From Amaurobius ferox (lineage: Eukaryota; Arthropoda; Arachnida; Araneae; Amaurobiidae), in NCBI GenBank assembly GCA_951213105.1, contig OX578139.1, positions 71,063,754 to 71,127,753 on the forward strand: a stretch of 64,000 nucleotides of DNA, given 5' to 3'. Every line of letters starts with the position of its first letter. Position 1 is the first letter of the stretch. This document shows positions 11,120 through 23,797 of the stretch, piece by piece. Position numbers and translations under genes: made by a program. The notes under the pieces were generated by a model, which made no database searches, had not been told where the DNA came from, and was given only the letters and a program-made list of their open reading frames with translations.

Positions 11120-11730
11120 GTACGTTAAGAATTTTAGAACGCTAACATGAACCATTTTCGAGATATTGCATATTTTTCAAAATAATTATCAAAAAGTCAT
11201 ATAAAATAAAAAAAAAATATTACCTATTGAGAAACATGTTCACTTTTCATATGTAATACCATGCGATAAATTGGAGGACATCATTCTCGTGGATCTAGCT
11301 CGTTCCATTCATGAAAAACGATACTTTGAGTAATACTTTTGTATTTGAACGCCAATAGTTATTTGGGTGCTGTAAGAATAACTTTTATATCCTTCGTCCA
11401 TAACGCTAGGCGAGATTTTGGCGACGAATTTAACGGAATGTAGCCAACTTGGCGAATTTTTGAAATGTTGCCAAATTAACGAAAATCTCGCCAAATAGAT
11501 GAAAATGACGTTAAATCAATGAAACTGATGACTAATTGTCGAAAATTCAATATCTTGGAAAGAATATTAGTATCTACTACAAGAAAAAACTATTTATTTT
11601 ACTGTAAAGTATTAAATTCATTACATTATATAAGGAATCTCATGTGTTGCCCACATCAGATTTTTTTTACTGTAAAAGTTGTAAATTCATTGCATTATAT
11701 AAGGAAAGTCATGTGCTGCCTACATCAGAA
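11120..11730 (+). mobile_element. Family A element, copy A3 (5'-truncated, 3' end duplicated)
   Basis: Begins inside the family at 'gaattttagaacgctaacatgaacc' and lacks the hairpin and TG tract. The 3' end occurs twice in tandem: 'ttactgtaaa...attatataaggaa..catgtgttgcccacatcagat' at about 11600-11666 and again at about 11667-11730. Confidence 0.7.
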
Positions 11731-11734
11731 TGTT

Positions 11735-12331
11735 TTATACAAATGTGGGCAAACTTTGCATGCCAAAATTTTACTATGATGAAAATTTGTCGGATACTGG
11801 AGAATAAAATAATGGCTATAGACGTTTTAAGTTATATCTCAGCTCTTATGAGGATTTTAAAGGAAGTTTGGAAGTTGTCAGATCTATTTATAAAAAGTAA
11901 AATATGTATCGTAATTAAGGATTACGAATAAAATGCTGTTGGTTTACGCAAATAGCAACTATAGATCTTAATCGTCAGTTGTTTCAAACAATTGAACTAA
12001 ATAATTTCGAAAAATAAATGTGAAAGCATGAGAATTAAAATTGCGTTATTGTTATTGTATTTATAGTAAATCAATTATTATTAATCATTTCAGTCTTCGG
12101 TGATTTTAAAAATCTTAATGCTTTGAATATATGCTTAAATGCTTAATTAGTAAGAAGAATAATTAGAAGAATTTTAGGATATTATATGCATCTTCAGAAT
12201 ATCTGGACAGGTTGGAGTGTGGATAGGGACGGGCTAGGGTACCTATATGGCGTTATATAATGCAACAAATTCTCGTTCAATGAACGCGTTCGTACCCCTC
12301 TGTATAGTTTTCTTCCATTGGTTTATCATTG
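11735..12331. other. AT-rich spacer
   Basis: No recognised gene. A 95-codon plus-strand frame (11644-11931) starts inside A3 and matches no family. Confidence 0.4.
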
Positions 12332-12426
12332 AAGATGAGAAGAACTAAGATAAACTTAATTAATTATCAAAAATACAGATATAAAATACTTTCAATGATA
12401 AGTTTTGAATGTAAGAGAAGAAGATG
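12332..12426. repeat. Left half of a split tandem duplication (target of the chimera)
   Basis: The roughly 85-95 bp starting 'gaagatgagaagaactaag' and ending 'gataagttttgaat..aa' recurs at about 13731-13812, on the other side of the inserted retrocopy. Before insertion the two would have been adjacent. Positions 12415-12426 (GAGAAGAAGATG) form the left target-site duplication. Confidence 0.7.
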
Positions 12427-12963
12427 TTGTTGTTGAAACCCAGACCGTCCGACCTACCAGAAAGGTGTTGAAAACCCAGGCCGTCCGGCTCGTCAACAAG
12501 GACTTGAGCATCCATTTGGACGGCCGGGAAGGAGTTAGCCGAAACCAACTCCCAACTTCCATGGCTTTCGTCCGACGGTCCAGCAACGTTTATTTTGAGA
12601 ATCAAAAATTTACAGGAGAGTTTACATAATATGTTTCACATTTTGAAACAATATAAAGTTTAAACAGTGAAAGACACATTAAAACGGATTACAATAATTC
12701 TTGAACAATTGTTACTTCAACTGGTGCACAATGAGAAATAATACAACAAAAACAACAACGAAGACAAAAACAAAAACTAAACCAAGACAAACAGCAACAA
12801 ACGGGGCACAATCAAAACACAGCAAAACACAGACAAAACAAAGACAAAAACAAAACACAGACAAAACAAGGCAACCAAACAAAGAGAGGGTAACACCTCC
12901 AGGGAAAAGGACAACAGGGGACCACCGACCAAAAGGGCGAAAAGGGAGAGGCTCACAAGCTGA

Positions 12964-13463
12964 TCAGGAAATTTGATTAGAGATGTCTCTAGCAATGAGA
13001 ACACAGTTTTTAATTTTATCTATAGAAGATTTATTTGAACTGACTCTCGAGAACCAGGCTGCGCAATTGGCAGGGGAGGGTTTTGTAAGATGAAAATTTT
13101 TTGTATGGGGACAAGAAAAAACAAAATGGTCGGCATCGCCGAAAGAACCGCAGGTGCAACAAGAGGTGGATTTATGTTTAAAATAATGGAGATAATCTAG
13201 AAATGGGCCATGCCCAGTTAAAAAATATATTAAATATTTGTTAGTAATTTGGAGAGAGGGATTGACCAGAGGGAGGAAGGAAGAAATCCGGGCCGGATCA
13301 TGAGTCCGGGGGGAAATATAAGAGTTAAGAAAGATTTGCCAATGATGAGAAATATTTTGTTTACAAAATTTTTTAAGGAGGGAAAACGGGAAGGGAAGGG
13401 AAAAGGGAGAACCCGAGGAGGTAGCAAGTTTGGCGTACTTATCCGCAGTCTCATTTCCCGAGA
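12964..13463 (-). pseudogene. LINE ORF2 C-terminal fragment (RNase H, I/R1-like)
   Basis: In one continuous minus-strand frame, GNETADKYAK (the catalytic Asp motif of RNase H) is followed by HHWQIFLNSY, RTHDPARIS and LTGHGPFLDYLHYF. The Cys-His knuckle CCTCGSFGDADHFVFSCPH follows, and the frame ends ...RDISNQIS before TGA at 12964-12966. This order is typical of the C-terminus of I- and R1-superfamily non-LTR retrotransposons. The open frame stops at the SINE junction near 13463, so only about 165 residues of a protein normally over 1000 remain. The A/C-rich strand downstream (12700-12960) gives an apparent 91-codon plus-strand frame, which I regard as 3' UTR. Confidence 0.8.
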
Positions 13464-13724
13464 TCTACCAGAAAGGTGTAAGGTAACTGTTTGGACGGTC
13501 GGGAAGTGCCACCCAATTTAGACCGGAACCCAGTGGGGGAGGCATCCACAGGGACCGAACCCTCCTTGCCCTACCACCAACCTCTCGGAAGGACTTTCGG
13601 ACCCACATGTTTAACGTGATCGTACTCCGCATGAACACGGCGGCAGTTTTGGCAGTGGCTGGAGTCGAACCCGGACCTACCGAGTGCAACTCCAGCGCGC
13701 TAACCAATGTGCTACCGCGCCCTA
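13463..13724 (-). mobile_element. SINE portion of the chimera (S3)
   Basis: The best-preserved tRNA-type head in the window: the sense strand starts GGGCGCGGTAGCACATTGG, carries the Pol III A- and B-box-like sequences, and continues through the common body. The usual tail is cut just after CCTTTCTGGTAG, where the LINE sequence begins. Confidence 0.8.
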
Positions 13725-13814
13725 GAGAAGAAGATGTGAAGAACTAAGAAAAACTTCACTAATTAACGAAAATACAGATAAAAAATTCTTTAAATGATAA
13801 GTTTTCAATATAAA

Positions 13815-14393
13815 ATAGTGTATTTCATAAATGTCTTGGATTCACTTTTTAAAAGATCACTAAAATACATTGTATGAAGGATTTGTTCAATTGGTGCTTT
13901 AGTCAGGACTGTTAATTGAGAACATTAACGGAATATATATCTTTATTTTGAAAATATAGTACACAAATTTTAGATCATATTGACCAAATTTAAATGTCTC
14001 TTAATATTATAGGTGTTGAAACTGTATTTATTTATATAACTGTTTGAATGTAGTATATGAAAACTTTCTTTTTATGGTTCTGAATCTGACGACATTTTGG
14101 CTCTCATTTGGCGATATTTAGCTTGCTTTATGTTGTTTAAAATCCGTATTTGGCAGTTCGTAAAATTAATGAGCTTTAAACTTTTAGAAAATAAGTTTAC
14201 TGTGGACATCCATGCGTTTCATATCTTGTAAAAACCAGCTTTTGTACGTTGTTCCGCTTTACAGATAGCTATGCGTCAGAACCTCGTGATTTTCTTTCCT
14301 TGAGTTGTGAACCATTAAACTATTGAAAAATACAAAACTTTCTTTGTAGTTTAAGTTCCTTTTCCCTACATACTTTTCAGATGGCATCTTATA
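13815..14393. other. No recognised feature
   Basis: AT-rich spacer between the split duplication and the MITE. No credible gene. Confidence 0.45.
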
Positions 14394-14395
14394 TA

Positions 14396-15031
14396 CAGGG
14401 TCTTTCAAAAGTCCGTATAAACTTTAAAAATCCATTAAAAATAAAAAAATCATCGCATTGTGGTACGGTTTGTACCATAAGTATTGCTAGGACGGGGGGT
14501 TGTTTTTGACTTGAGAAAAAAAATGTAGTTTAAAAAAGCACCTATAGGTGGCGCTGAACGTATAGAAAAGACAATTAAAATAACTTACTGTACGTGTTAA
14601 ATCGTGTGACATGCCTAAATAACACTGAACAGGTGTTAGGAAATATTCCTTTCTTTAGATGTTTCCTAAATCAGAATTTTCGCAAAGCATCTGATGCTGA
14701 TTCTCCGCTCACGTAATACAGCTTCACTAACAAGGCTTTCTCCATCAAAGTTAACATTCTCGCAATTGCTTCTTTGCATTGTTCACTAATGAGTCAAATG
14801 AAGAATATACAGAGCACTACAGCTCTTTAATACCAGCCTCATTTGCATACTTCTGGAAGACGTATTCGGGTAAGCGCCACCTATAGGTGATTGGTTGAAC
14901 TACACAATTTTTTTCACGTCAAAAAAAAAACCCGTCCTGGCAATACTTATGGTACAAACCGTACCTCAATGAGATGAATTTTTGCTTTTTAATGAATTTT
15001 TAAAATTTATTCAAACTTTTGAAAGACCCTG
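14396..15031. mobile_element. Tc1/mariner-type MITE, copy 1
   Basis: Flanked by TA (14394-14395 and 15032-15033). Terminal inverted repeats are about 110 bp and begin CAGGGTCTTTCAAAAGT on the left, matched by ACTTTTGAAAGACCCTG on the right. The interior holds a short transposase remnant (14671-14757). At 636 bp it is too short to be autonomous. Confidence 0.8.
14671..14757 (-). pseudogene. DUF4817-type transposase N-terminal remnant
   Basis: ATG at 14757 gives MLTLMEKALLVKLYYVSGES then ASDALRKF and a TGA at 14671-14673, followed by more plausible coding sequence (FRK). The helix-turn-helix pattern, with EKA.LV.LYY...A..ALR.FR, is that of DUF4817 domains fused to arthropod mariner-like transposases. 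The stop replaces what is normally an Arg codon (CGA to TGA). Confidence 0.6.
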
Positions 15032-15039
15032 TACTATTA

Positions 15040-15602
15040 AGGTTGAACCCTACTTTTATTTAAGACAGTTGTATTCAAACTGTTCATTCTAATCAATCTT
15101 AACAGGGTTAAATTTAGCAGTACAATAGTGGACCCCGGTATTTCAATATTAAATTATAGTAATTTGTTTTCGAAAAACGTAAAAAAATATTTATATGTTG
15201 AATAGGATTTTGAAATATCAATACTGATATTATAGAATCAATATTGATAGATAGATGAAATATACCCAAGTATAAATACACCAGGTATATAAGTAAACTA
15301 GGCATATGTACACTAGGTATATTTTTCATACATTTACACTCCACATTTTTACGTTTATCTGCATCAATCACTATCAGACTGAAGAATTGCATAATTTTAT
15401 CAGTTTTTATTTGTAAATGATTCTTATGTATTCTTTTAAATTCTTTAAAAATGCTTGTAAAAGTAGGCAAAAGGCTATTCAAGCCAATGGATTTCGATAC
15501 ATTGAACTGATGTTTATGCGCCTCGAGGTTCAACTAATACAAGCACTAAGTTTTATTGAAATATATGTGCTACAATTTTATTGAAAAATAAAGATTGATT
15601 GC
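15040..15602. other. AT-rich spacer
   Basis: A 139-codon minus-strand frame (15114-15533) is present. It has no recognisable domain and AT-driven composition, and I do not call it a gene. A run of 'ccaggtata/actaggtatat' words near 15250-15320 is imperfectly repeated. Confidence 0.4.
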
Positions 15603-16649
<1,047 letters not shown>

Positions 16650-17143
16650 AAAAATTGGATGATAACCTGAGTTGGTGGACAATCCACATTTCCTAAATTG
16701 CAAAATTTTGAGATAAGATAATTCAGGGATTATATTCGAAAAATTACAGTCTGTCGAAGTTAGTCCAGAGTACAACGATTTAGAATGGATATGGTAGTTT
16801 AATTATAACGTCTTGAAATTTAAAATATGTTAAAATACCATGTTAAATGTAAATTTTATACCTTGTTCTCATGGATATACAAGGTGTTAAGGAAAGTGAT
16901 GAACACAGGCTAATAACTCGAATTTTGGTTTGGTATACTTTTATTGAAGGTGTATAGGAAACCCTATGGCACTATACAATCAGAAAATTTTAGGAGGAAT
17001 GACAACATTTTTTGAGGGGGAGCTGAGAGGGCTATTTCTCAAAGTTGTAGAACTTTATAAAATCGGCAATAAGCATTTTGACCAACAGCACATTATGGAT
17101 AGGAACCTTGAAAACCTGTTTATATAATCTAATCCGTCCCTTC
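16650..17143. other. Spacer between A4 and A5
   Basis: No recognised feature; ends in an A16 run that borders A5. Confidence 0.45.
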
Positions 17144-18450
17144 AAAAAAAAAAAAAAAAGGATGGCAGCACGTGACTTTCCTTATAAATACTTCTGCAAT
17201 AAATTTACTTCTTCACATTTAAAAAATGATGCAAATATCCACGGCGCACAATATTTGTAACGTTGAACTGTACATTTGACAACATGTAAAGCTATTTCGT
17301 ACACAGTTAATTTATTTTTCACGCAATTCTAAATTAACAATTATCAATATTAATAGCATTCTCAATAAAAAAATGTAGTCCGTATATAAAAATATTTTAA
17401 TAATAAATTCATCAATTAGGCATCATTTTCATTAAAGTCATTTTTGCAATTTTGACAATATTTTCGTCAACCTGGGGCTAAATATCACCAGGATATTTCG
17501 CTAGATTACTCGTAAAGTTCGTGATATGTATCGTTAAGGTCCGACATATGACGGAATTAAAAATATGCAAAGCATTTCCTCCTATTTAGCGTCATTTTTA
17601 TCAATTTGGCGACAGTTTCGTCAAAAGCGGTATTGATGAAGAAATAGGTTATTCTTATATTATATCCAAGATATTGATTTTCATCAAATAGTTGTCATTT
17701 TCATTGATTTAGCGTCATTTTTGTCTATTTGAAGACACTTTTGACCAATTTGGCGGCATTTTCGTCAATTTGGCAACATTAAAAGAACTTACCAATTTCG
17801 CGATATTCCCCCAATACAACTCCAAAATTCTGCCAAGCGTTATGGACCGAGAAATTCTTATAGTAAAGATTATTCTTATAGTAGATAATTCTTAAGATTA
17901 TTCGTAATATATATTCGTTTATAATTCGTAAGATTATTCTTATAGTAGATAAACAACTAATGGCATCCAAATACATAACGATTACACAATATATCTTCTG
18001 TCGTGAATGAAACGAGTTAGATCCATGAGAATGGTGATAACAAATTTATCGCATAATATTACATATGCAAAGTGAACATATTTCACAATAGTTATTACTT
18101 AATTTTTATTTTATGTGATTTTTTGATAAATTTATTTGAAAAATATTCAAATCTCGAGAACGGTTCAGGCTAGCGTTCTAAGGTTTATGTCAATCGTTAT
18201 CTAATAAAAGATTACATCAGACATGACTATTTACGTAACTTTAGTGAACGTTTTAATTCTTTGGTGTGTTTTTTAAAATTTCATTTCAAAATTTAAGGGG
18301 CACCCCCTACCCCTTCACAATTACCTCAAAAACGTTTGATTCGTGTTCATGGATGCTTGAAACTTGCTATCCCGCCGAAAACTCGAATTCGAACTTTCGA
18401 CCCCATCACAATACTTTCTTCATACATTATAATATGTATATAAGGTAAGT
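17144..18450 (-). mobile_element. Family A element, copy A5
   Basis: Minus-strand copy with the 3' end at the left (diverged GATGGCAGCACGTGACTTTCC) and the 5' hairpin at the right (TATATAAGGTAAGT). The 'ggcgacattttcgtcaattt' module is present in two diverged tandem versions (about 17400-17640 and 17640-17960). The CA tract is missing. Confidence 0.65.
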
Positions 18451-18619
18451 AACAGTGGTACATTTAGACAATGTAGTTAAATAAAAGTGGATTTATTATA
18501 CGCAAAATTCAAAACGTTAACTTTCAGTAGTAATATCTGTTTCAAAAGTTGTAACAGGATGTTACCACTTATCCAATGTTTTACGTTTGCCCTCTTACAT
18601 GCAGATTAAAGACAAAATC

Positions 18620-20414
18620 AAAATATGTGATGTGGGCAGCACATGACTTTCCTTATATAATGCAATGAATTTACTTCTTTAAAGGTGAGAAAGTTTTGAA
18701 AAGATCCACGGCACAGTGTTTGTAACGTTAAATTGTACATTTGGAGCTTTTCCGGACGACAACATGTAAAGCGATTTCGTATTCAATTATTCTTATATTT
18801 TACGTAGCTCAAAATTAACAATTCTCAATATTGATAGCAACCTCCCAATAAGCGATATAGTCCATATATTAAATTTTTTTAATAATGAATTCATCAATTA
18901 GCCGTCATTTTCATTAACTTGGCGTTATTTTTGCGATTTTGAAGATATTTTATTCAATGTCGGAAATGCTCTTCTAAATATTGCCAAATTGGCGATATTT
19001 AGAAAAACATTTCTTATATAATAGAAGATATGACCAATGACTATCATATGATAGAATTAAAAATTTGCAAAACAGTGCTTCCCAATTGGCATAATTTTTA
19101 CCAATTCGGCGACATTTTTATTAATTTGATGATATTTTTATCAATTTGGCAATTGTTTCGTCAATTTGGCAGTATGTCGCCAAGTTGGCGATATGTCGCC
19201 AATATTCGTCCCCAGAATTTCGTCAAGCATTACAGACGGAGAAATAGGTTATTCTTATAGTAATGTCTTATATTCTTTCCGACGTATTGAGTTTTCATCA
19301 ATTAGTTTTCATTTTCATTGATTTAGCGTTATTCTTATCAATTTGGCGACATTTTTATCAATTTGGCGACATTTTTATCAATTTGGCGACGTTTTCGTCA
19401 ATTTGGCGACATTTAAAAATTCGCCCTGTTGGTGATGTACCGTCAAATTCGTCGCTAAAATTTCGTTAAGCATTATGGTCGGAGAAATAGGGTATTCTTA
19501 TAGTAAATAAACGACTAATGTCGTCCAAATAAAAAACTATTACCGAAAGTATCTTTGCTTATAGTAGATTCTTATATTTATTCCATGGTATTGGATTTTC
19601 ATCAATTTGTCTTCATTTTCATTGATTTGGCGTAATTTTTATCAATCTGGCGATATTTTTGTCAATTTGGCAATATTTAAAAAACTCGCCAAGTTAGTGA
19701 TATTTCGCCAAATTCATCGTCGAAATTTCGCCAAGCATTGTGGATAGAGAAATAGGTTATTCATTTAGTAGTTAAACGACCCATGGCGTCATATTACAAA
19801 GCTATTACCCAAAGTGCCTTCTCTCGTAAATGGAACGAGCTAGATCCACGAGCATGATGATAATAAATTTATTGTACAATATTACATATGGAAAGTGAAC
19901 AGATTTCACAATAGTTAATATGTTTTTATAATTTTATGTGATTTTCTGGTAAATTTATTTGAAAAATGTGTGGTATATCGAGAACATATTCATGCTAGCG
20001 TTCTAAAGTTTATGTCAATCGTCTTTTTAATGAAAAATTACATAAAAAATATTATTATTTACGTAACTTTATTGAATGGTTTTTTTTTGATGATTTTTTC
20101 AATATTTCATTTAAAAATTTAGGAGGTTTCTGAGCATTCGATTGCGTGTGAAAACAATAGGCTTCAGTAGTCACAGATTGTGATTTTTGTACCAAATTTT
20201 GTTCGAATTGCTTCATTCGTTCGTGAGATGGCGTCTCCACACACACACACACACACATTTATCCACACACACATACACAGAAACATCACCTCAAAAAGGT
20301 TTGATTCGTGTTCAGGGATGCTTGAAACGTGCTCTCTCGTCGAAAACCGAATTTGAATTTTCGATACTATCACAATACGTTCCTTATACATTATACTATG
20401 TATATAAGGAAATT
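18620..20414 (-). mobile_element. Family A element, copy A6 (module-expanded)
   Basis: About 1.8 kb, twice the size of A1. 3' end at the left (TGATGTGGGCAGCACATGAC), 5' hairpin at the right (TATATAAGGAAATTA). The interior contains at least three successive copies of a 200-240 bp module (about 19030-19262, 19263-19500 and 19560-19765). Each ends with 'aaataggttattct' and is built from 20-bp sub-repeats. Confidence 0.7.
19331..19410. repeat. 20-bp tandem repeat within A6
   Basis: ATTTTTATCAATTTGGCGAC occurs in exact 20-base register at 19351-19370 and neighbouring positions, about four units including diverged ones. Confidence 0.85.
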
Positions 20415-20998
20415 AATGATTGTTACATTCCCTCACAGTTTGTTTATCTGCAAGGGAAGTCATATTAGATACAACATATTTTTAATATAAGAAATAATTT
20501 TTGCAAATAAATTACAACTAATAATATAGTTGGTTATTATTCATTTGCTTACTATCACTATCCATATCTATAAATAATACTAGCAGCTATATGTAAATAT
20601 TATAATACTATAATAATTACTATATGTAAATCAGCAATGGTGTTTCCATGCTCGTGTCCAGGATCTCAAATCTTAACAAGCCAACTGATTAATTCAAGGA
20701 TGTTCAAGAAGGCATATGGCAGTTTAAATTTAGATACATATTCGTCTCTCATATATACGCTGACGATATCGAAAACCTGTCTTTGGTGAACAGACCTGTT
20801 GCTGATATATTCTATAACACTCATGCCTTTGATATCAAATATGTAGGAAGTTTGTATAATAAGTAATATCGACTTTGTTTCCATCTATGCTCCAATTAAT
20901 AATGTATCAAATTATCAAAACGCTTATGCATATTTTATTTCATTTGTTTTCATAGGATTTTTCCCATTTTGCCATGGATAAATAAATAAATTTTATTT
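20415..20998. other. AT-rich spacer between A6 and C1
   Basis: No recognised gene; the 72-codon minus frame at 20666-20884 has no identifiable domain. Confidence 0.4.
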
Positions 20999-22276
20999 TT
21001 AACACTTTACAGCATAGTTGAAAAGTGCTTATCACTTTGTTCATTCAGTTTGTCTGTCTGTCTGTTCGTTAGCACTATAACTGCCGCAAAAATGTATCAA
21101 AATGAAATTATAGTATATTGTTCAGACAGTCTGTGGAACCTATGGGAATATAAATGAATAATATCACCCAATTAGATTTGGATTGAACCCAGGTTGAAAA
21201 AATGACATACATTGAAACCCTATGGGACATAATTTTTCAATTATTTTTTAAGTGAATTTAAAATTCACAAATTCCTTCGACAGTTTTAAAGTATTTAAAT
21301 TATCCCATTAAACATATAAAAAAATTCATCAAAATATATTCAGTAGTTTTTTAAATAAAAATTAAAATAATAATTGCACACTTTATATGGAGAGATCACG
21401 TGATCATTATATGAAAACCACTTCAAAATAAAATATGGCATCCATCTTGTATCAAAATCGTGATTTTTAAAGTTTTTTTTTAATTCATAGTTAGTGTTGT
21501 AGCCGTCCTAAAACTGCTTTATTTTTGCTCAAATTCTGTGCATCAATGTACTAAAACAACGCAAATACAATATATTTGAGTTTAAATGATCAACAAATTT
21601 TGATTATTTCTACAATGGGGCCTAATTTTCACTTATGGAAAATGTAAACACAAAAATATGTAGAATGAATTGTATCAGAATTGCTGCATTTCTTTGACGC
21701 AAAATTATTTAGCTCATGGAAGCTGCAATATAACCGATATGCATGAAGCATTCATTGATTTTACACAAATAAGACGATTTTTTCGTGAAGTTTTAAGCAT
21801 AGAGTTAAATTACTTGTAGCTCCATGGTTTTAAGTTTTTAAATGAAATAAACTATTATAGTATTGCGATGAATGAAAGGAATTTAAAAAAATTATGAATG
21901 AAATGCTGCTTTTATATTGAGGCGATTTATCGTTTGATGACGTCATTTGAATAAAGTTCATTTGGTTTCGATGAAGTTTTCAAATATAATAAATTATTGT
22001 AGTATCATGATAATTTAAAAAATATTACAAGGGAAAGTATCGCATTTTAGGGATGTTTAAACCAGTCAATGTATATTTCAATGCCGTCATTTGAATGAAG
22101 TTCATTTTTTTCGATGAAGTTCGATGAAGTTTTAAATATAATGAATTAATGTTGTATTGTGATAATTATTAAAATATTACCTAGGAATGTACCACATTTT
22201 AGAGCTGTTATTATATAAAATTGCATTGAAGTTGCAAAGTGTTTCATAATCAATGATTTGTGCATGATTGATCTTT
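20999..22276 (+). mobile_element. Family C element, copy C1
   Basis: 5' hairpin AACACTTTACAGC...GTTGAAAAGTGCTT, then TGTCTGTCTGTCTG and 'cgttagcactataactgccg'. A body with 'ttgggtgatatt' (reverse) and 'gtcacgtgatc'-like words follows. Toward the 3' end are tandem modules of about 150 bp ('ttcatttg.tttcgatgaagtttt'). It finishes with GCAAAGTGTTTCATAATCAA, a hairpin around TTTGTGCATG, and CTTTCTTGTTA. The subterminal AAAGTGTT is the reverse complement of the 5' AACACTTT. Non-coding. Confidence 0.7.
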
Positions 22277-22279
22277 CTT

Positions 22280-23796
22280 GTTACTTTAGACACAAGAAAA
22301 TTATTTTTGCGTATATTATGAAACAGTAGATAGGAATACCACAGCTTTTTTAAACACAATTTTTTATTTAACAGCTACATACCGAAAATATGATTTTAAA
22401 ACTATTATAAATTCATAATCGCAAAATCAGCCTATAAGAGTCAAAATCTGGATCGCGCTTCCATTGCAGATAACTCAAATACCATTAGTTTGGAAGAAAA
22501 CATAATTTTTCAAATCTTGCAATAATACATAAGTTATTTGTTTTAAAGAAAACGTGCATTCTATATTGCTCGCTTTCACGAATTGGGACGCACATGGAAT
22601 ACAACTCAACGGCGGTGGCTCAACTGCAAACAATAAACATCACAGATAGAAAGTTCATCCCTAATTTTGTCCACGTTCACGTGCAGCACTGACCAATGTA
22701 TTAAGGAGCTGTAAAACTTACCTACAGAAGTTTTAGGAATACGAAAGTTACCCAATCTAATTCAATGAAATGCAGAATTTATTGACACAAGCAAGACTAA
22801 CTGCACAGCAATATGACTATTTAGAAACTGTGCTCTCATTTTGTAAACATAAGTAATTTAATTTTTTTTAGTGGAGTTATTCAAAGGGATTTAATACTGA
22901 TTAATGTATACTATTTTCTTGGAATTTGAAAGCAGCCATTCATCAATTCTTCTGTGAAGGCCACATCAACTAGAACACTTAGTTGGTCATAGATCACAGA
23001 TGAAATCTCTACTTATACACCTGAAATGTGGCACACGCGTGAGCATGTCTATAAAATCCACTGAGAAGATCTAATTATTCTGAAATTTAAATTTGAGCTG
23101 GAACTCTAAATTGAAACGTCCGAAATGTAGACTGTTTAGATAAAACACTTAACAGTGAGATACAAACTTTCAGAGCCACTTTAACATTTTAGAGGTGGCG
23201 TATACTGAAATAGATGTTCGATTGTGAAAATAAGCTAAAAATATCCACTCTTAAGTGAATACAAATTTGGGTGCATGGGTGAGAGAAGATTCATAAAGAC
23301 TTCCTGGAAACGTTACATTAAAAAATTCACACTGTTTGGAGTTTGTTTATTGAAACACTGTTGATTTTCAACGGGCATTCGGCTAATTTCTACATATTAT
23401 TAAAATTAGATAACCCATGTACGCTTATGTGTTTTATACTTGTATGTATGCTTTACCTTATTCCAAAGGAACTACTTGGCTTAGAAGCTAATCCTGTGCG
23501 TATGATCCTATACTTGTCCTTGGAACACAGGGAATTAAAATAACATCATTCTGACTGTAATGACCGCATCTCCAAAGTGTAATGCATTTACACAATTTTG
23601 CACACTTTTGTTGAGCTTTTTAGCATAATATTTATGGTTAAACATAAATGGTTTTGTACTGCATCAATTTTACTTCATTTATATGTCAGGTATCGTCAAA
23701 TATCTTAGCTAGTTTGTAATACATCGGAAAGATGCTTCTATGGTGTTGTTGTATTTCATTTTCTGCTGTAACAAAACTGATTGTAGTGCTAAGAAT
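22280..23796. other. AT-rich region without recognised features
   Basis: No credible coding region. Short frames (for example 23343-23543) lack identifiable domains. Confidence 0.45.
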
Positions 23797-23797
23797 T

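Larger units (their letters stand above)
12427..13724 (-). mobile_element. Chimeric SINE::LINE retrocopy with 12-bp TSD
   Basis: Sense strand is minus. From 13724 it starts with a tRNA-like head (A-box-like TAGCACATTGGTTAGCGC, B box GGTTCGACTCC at plus 13661-13677). The SINE body follows down to about 13463, joined directly to the C-terminal RNase H region of a LINE ORF2 (13463-12964). Then come about 330 bases of 3' UTR (plus strand A- and C-rich, 12630-12960) and a tail of two SINE-tail-like motifs ending in CAACAACAA at 12427. GAGAAGAAGATG flanks both ends exactly (12415-12426 and 13725-13736), so the whole unit appears to have landed in one event. Confidence 0.75.

Noticed and set aside
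12701..12976. 91-codon Lys/Thr-rich plus-strand frame
   Set aside because: It is antisense to the LINE 3' UTR and reflects A/C-rich simple sequence.
15114..15533. 139-codon minus-strand frame
   Set aside because: AT-driven composition, no domain, no splice or start support.
18890..19765. Regularly spaced repeats suggestive of a CRISPR array
   Set aside because: Eukaryotic context, spacers are themselves repeats, and the pattern is the internal module of family A.
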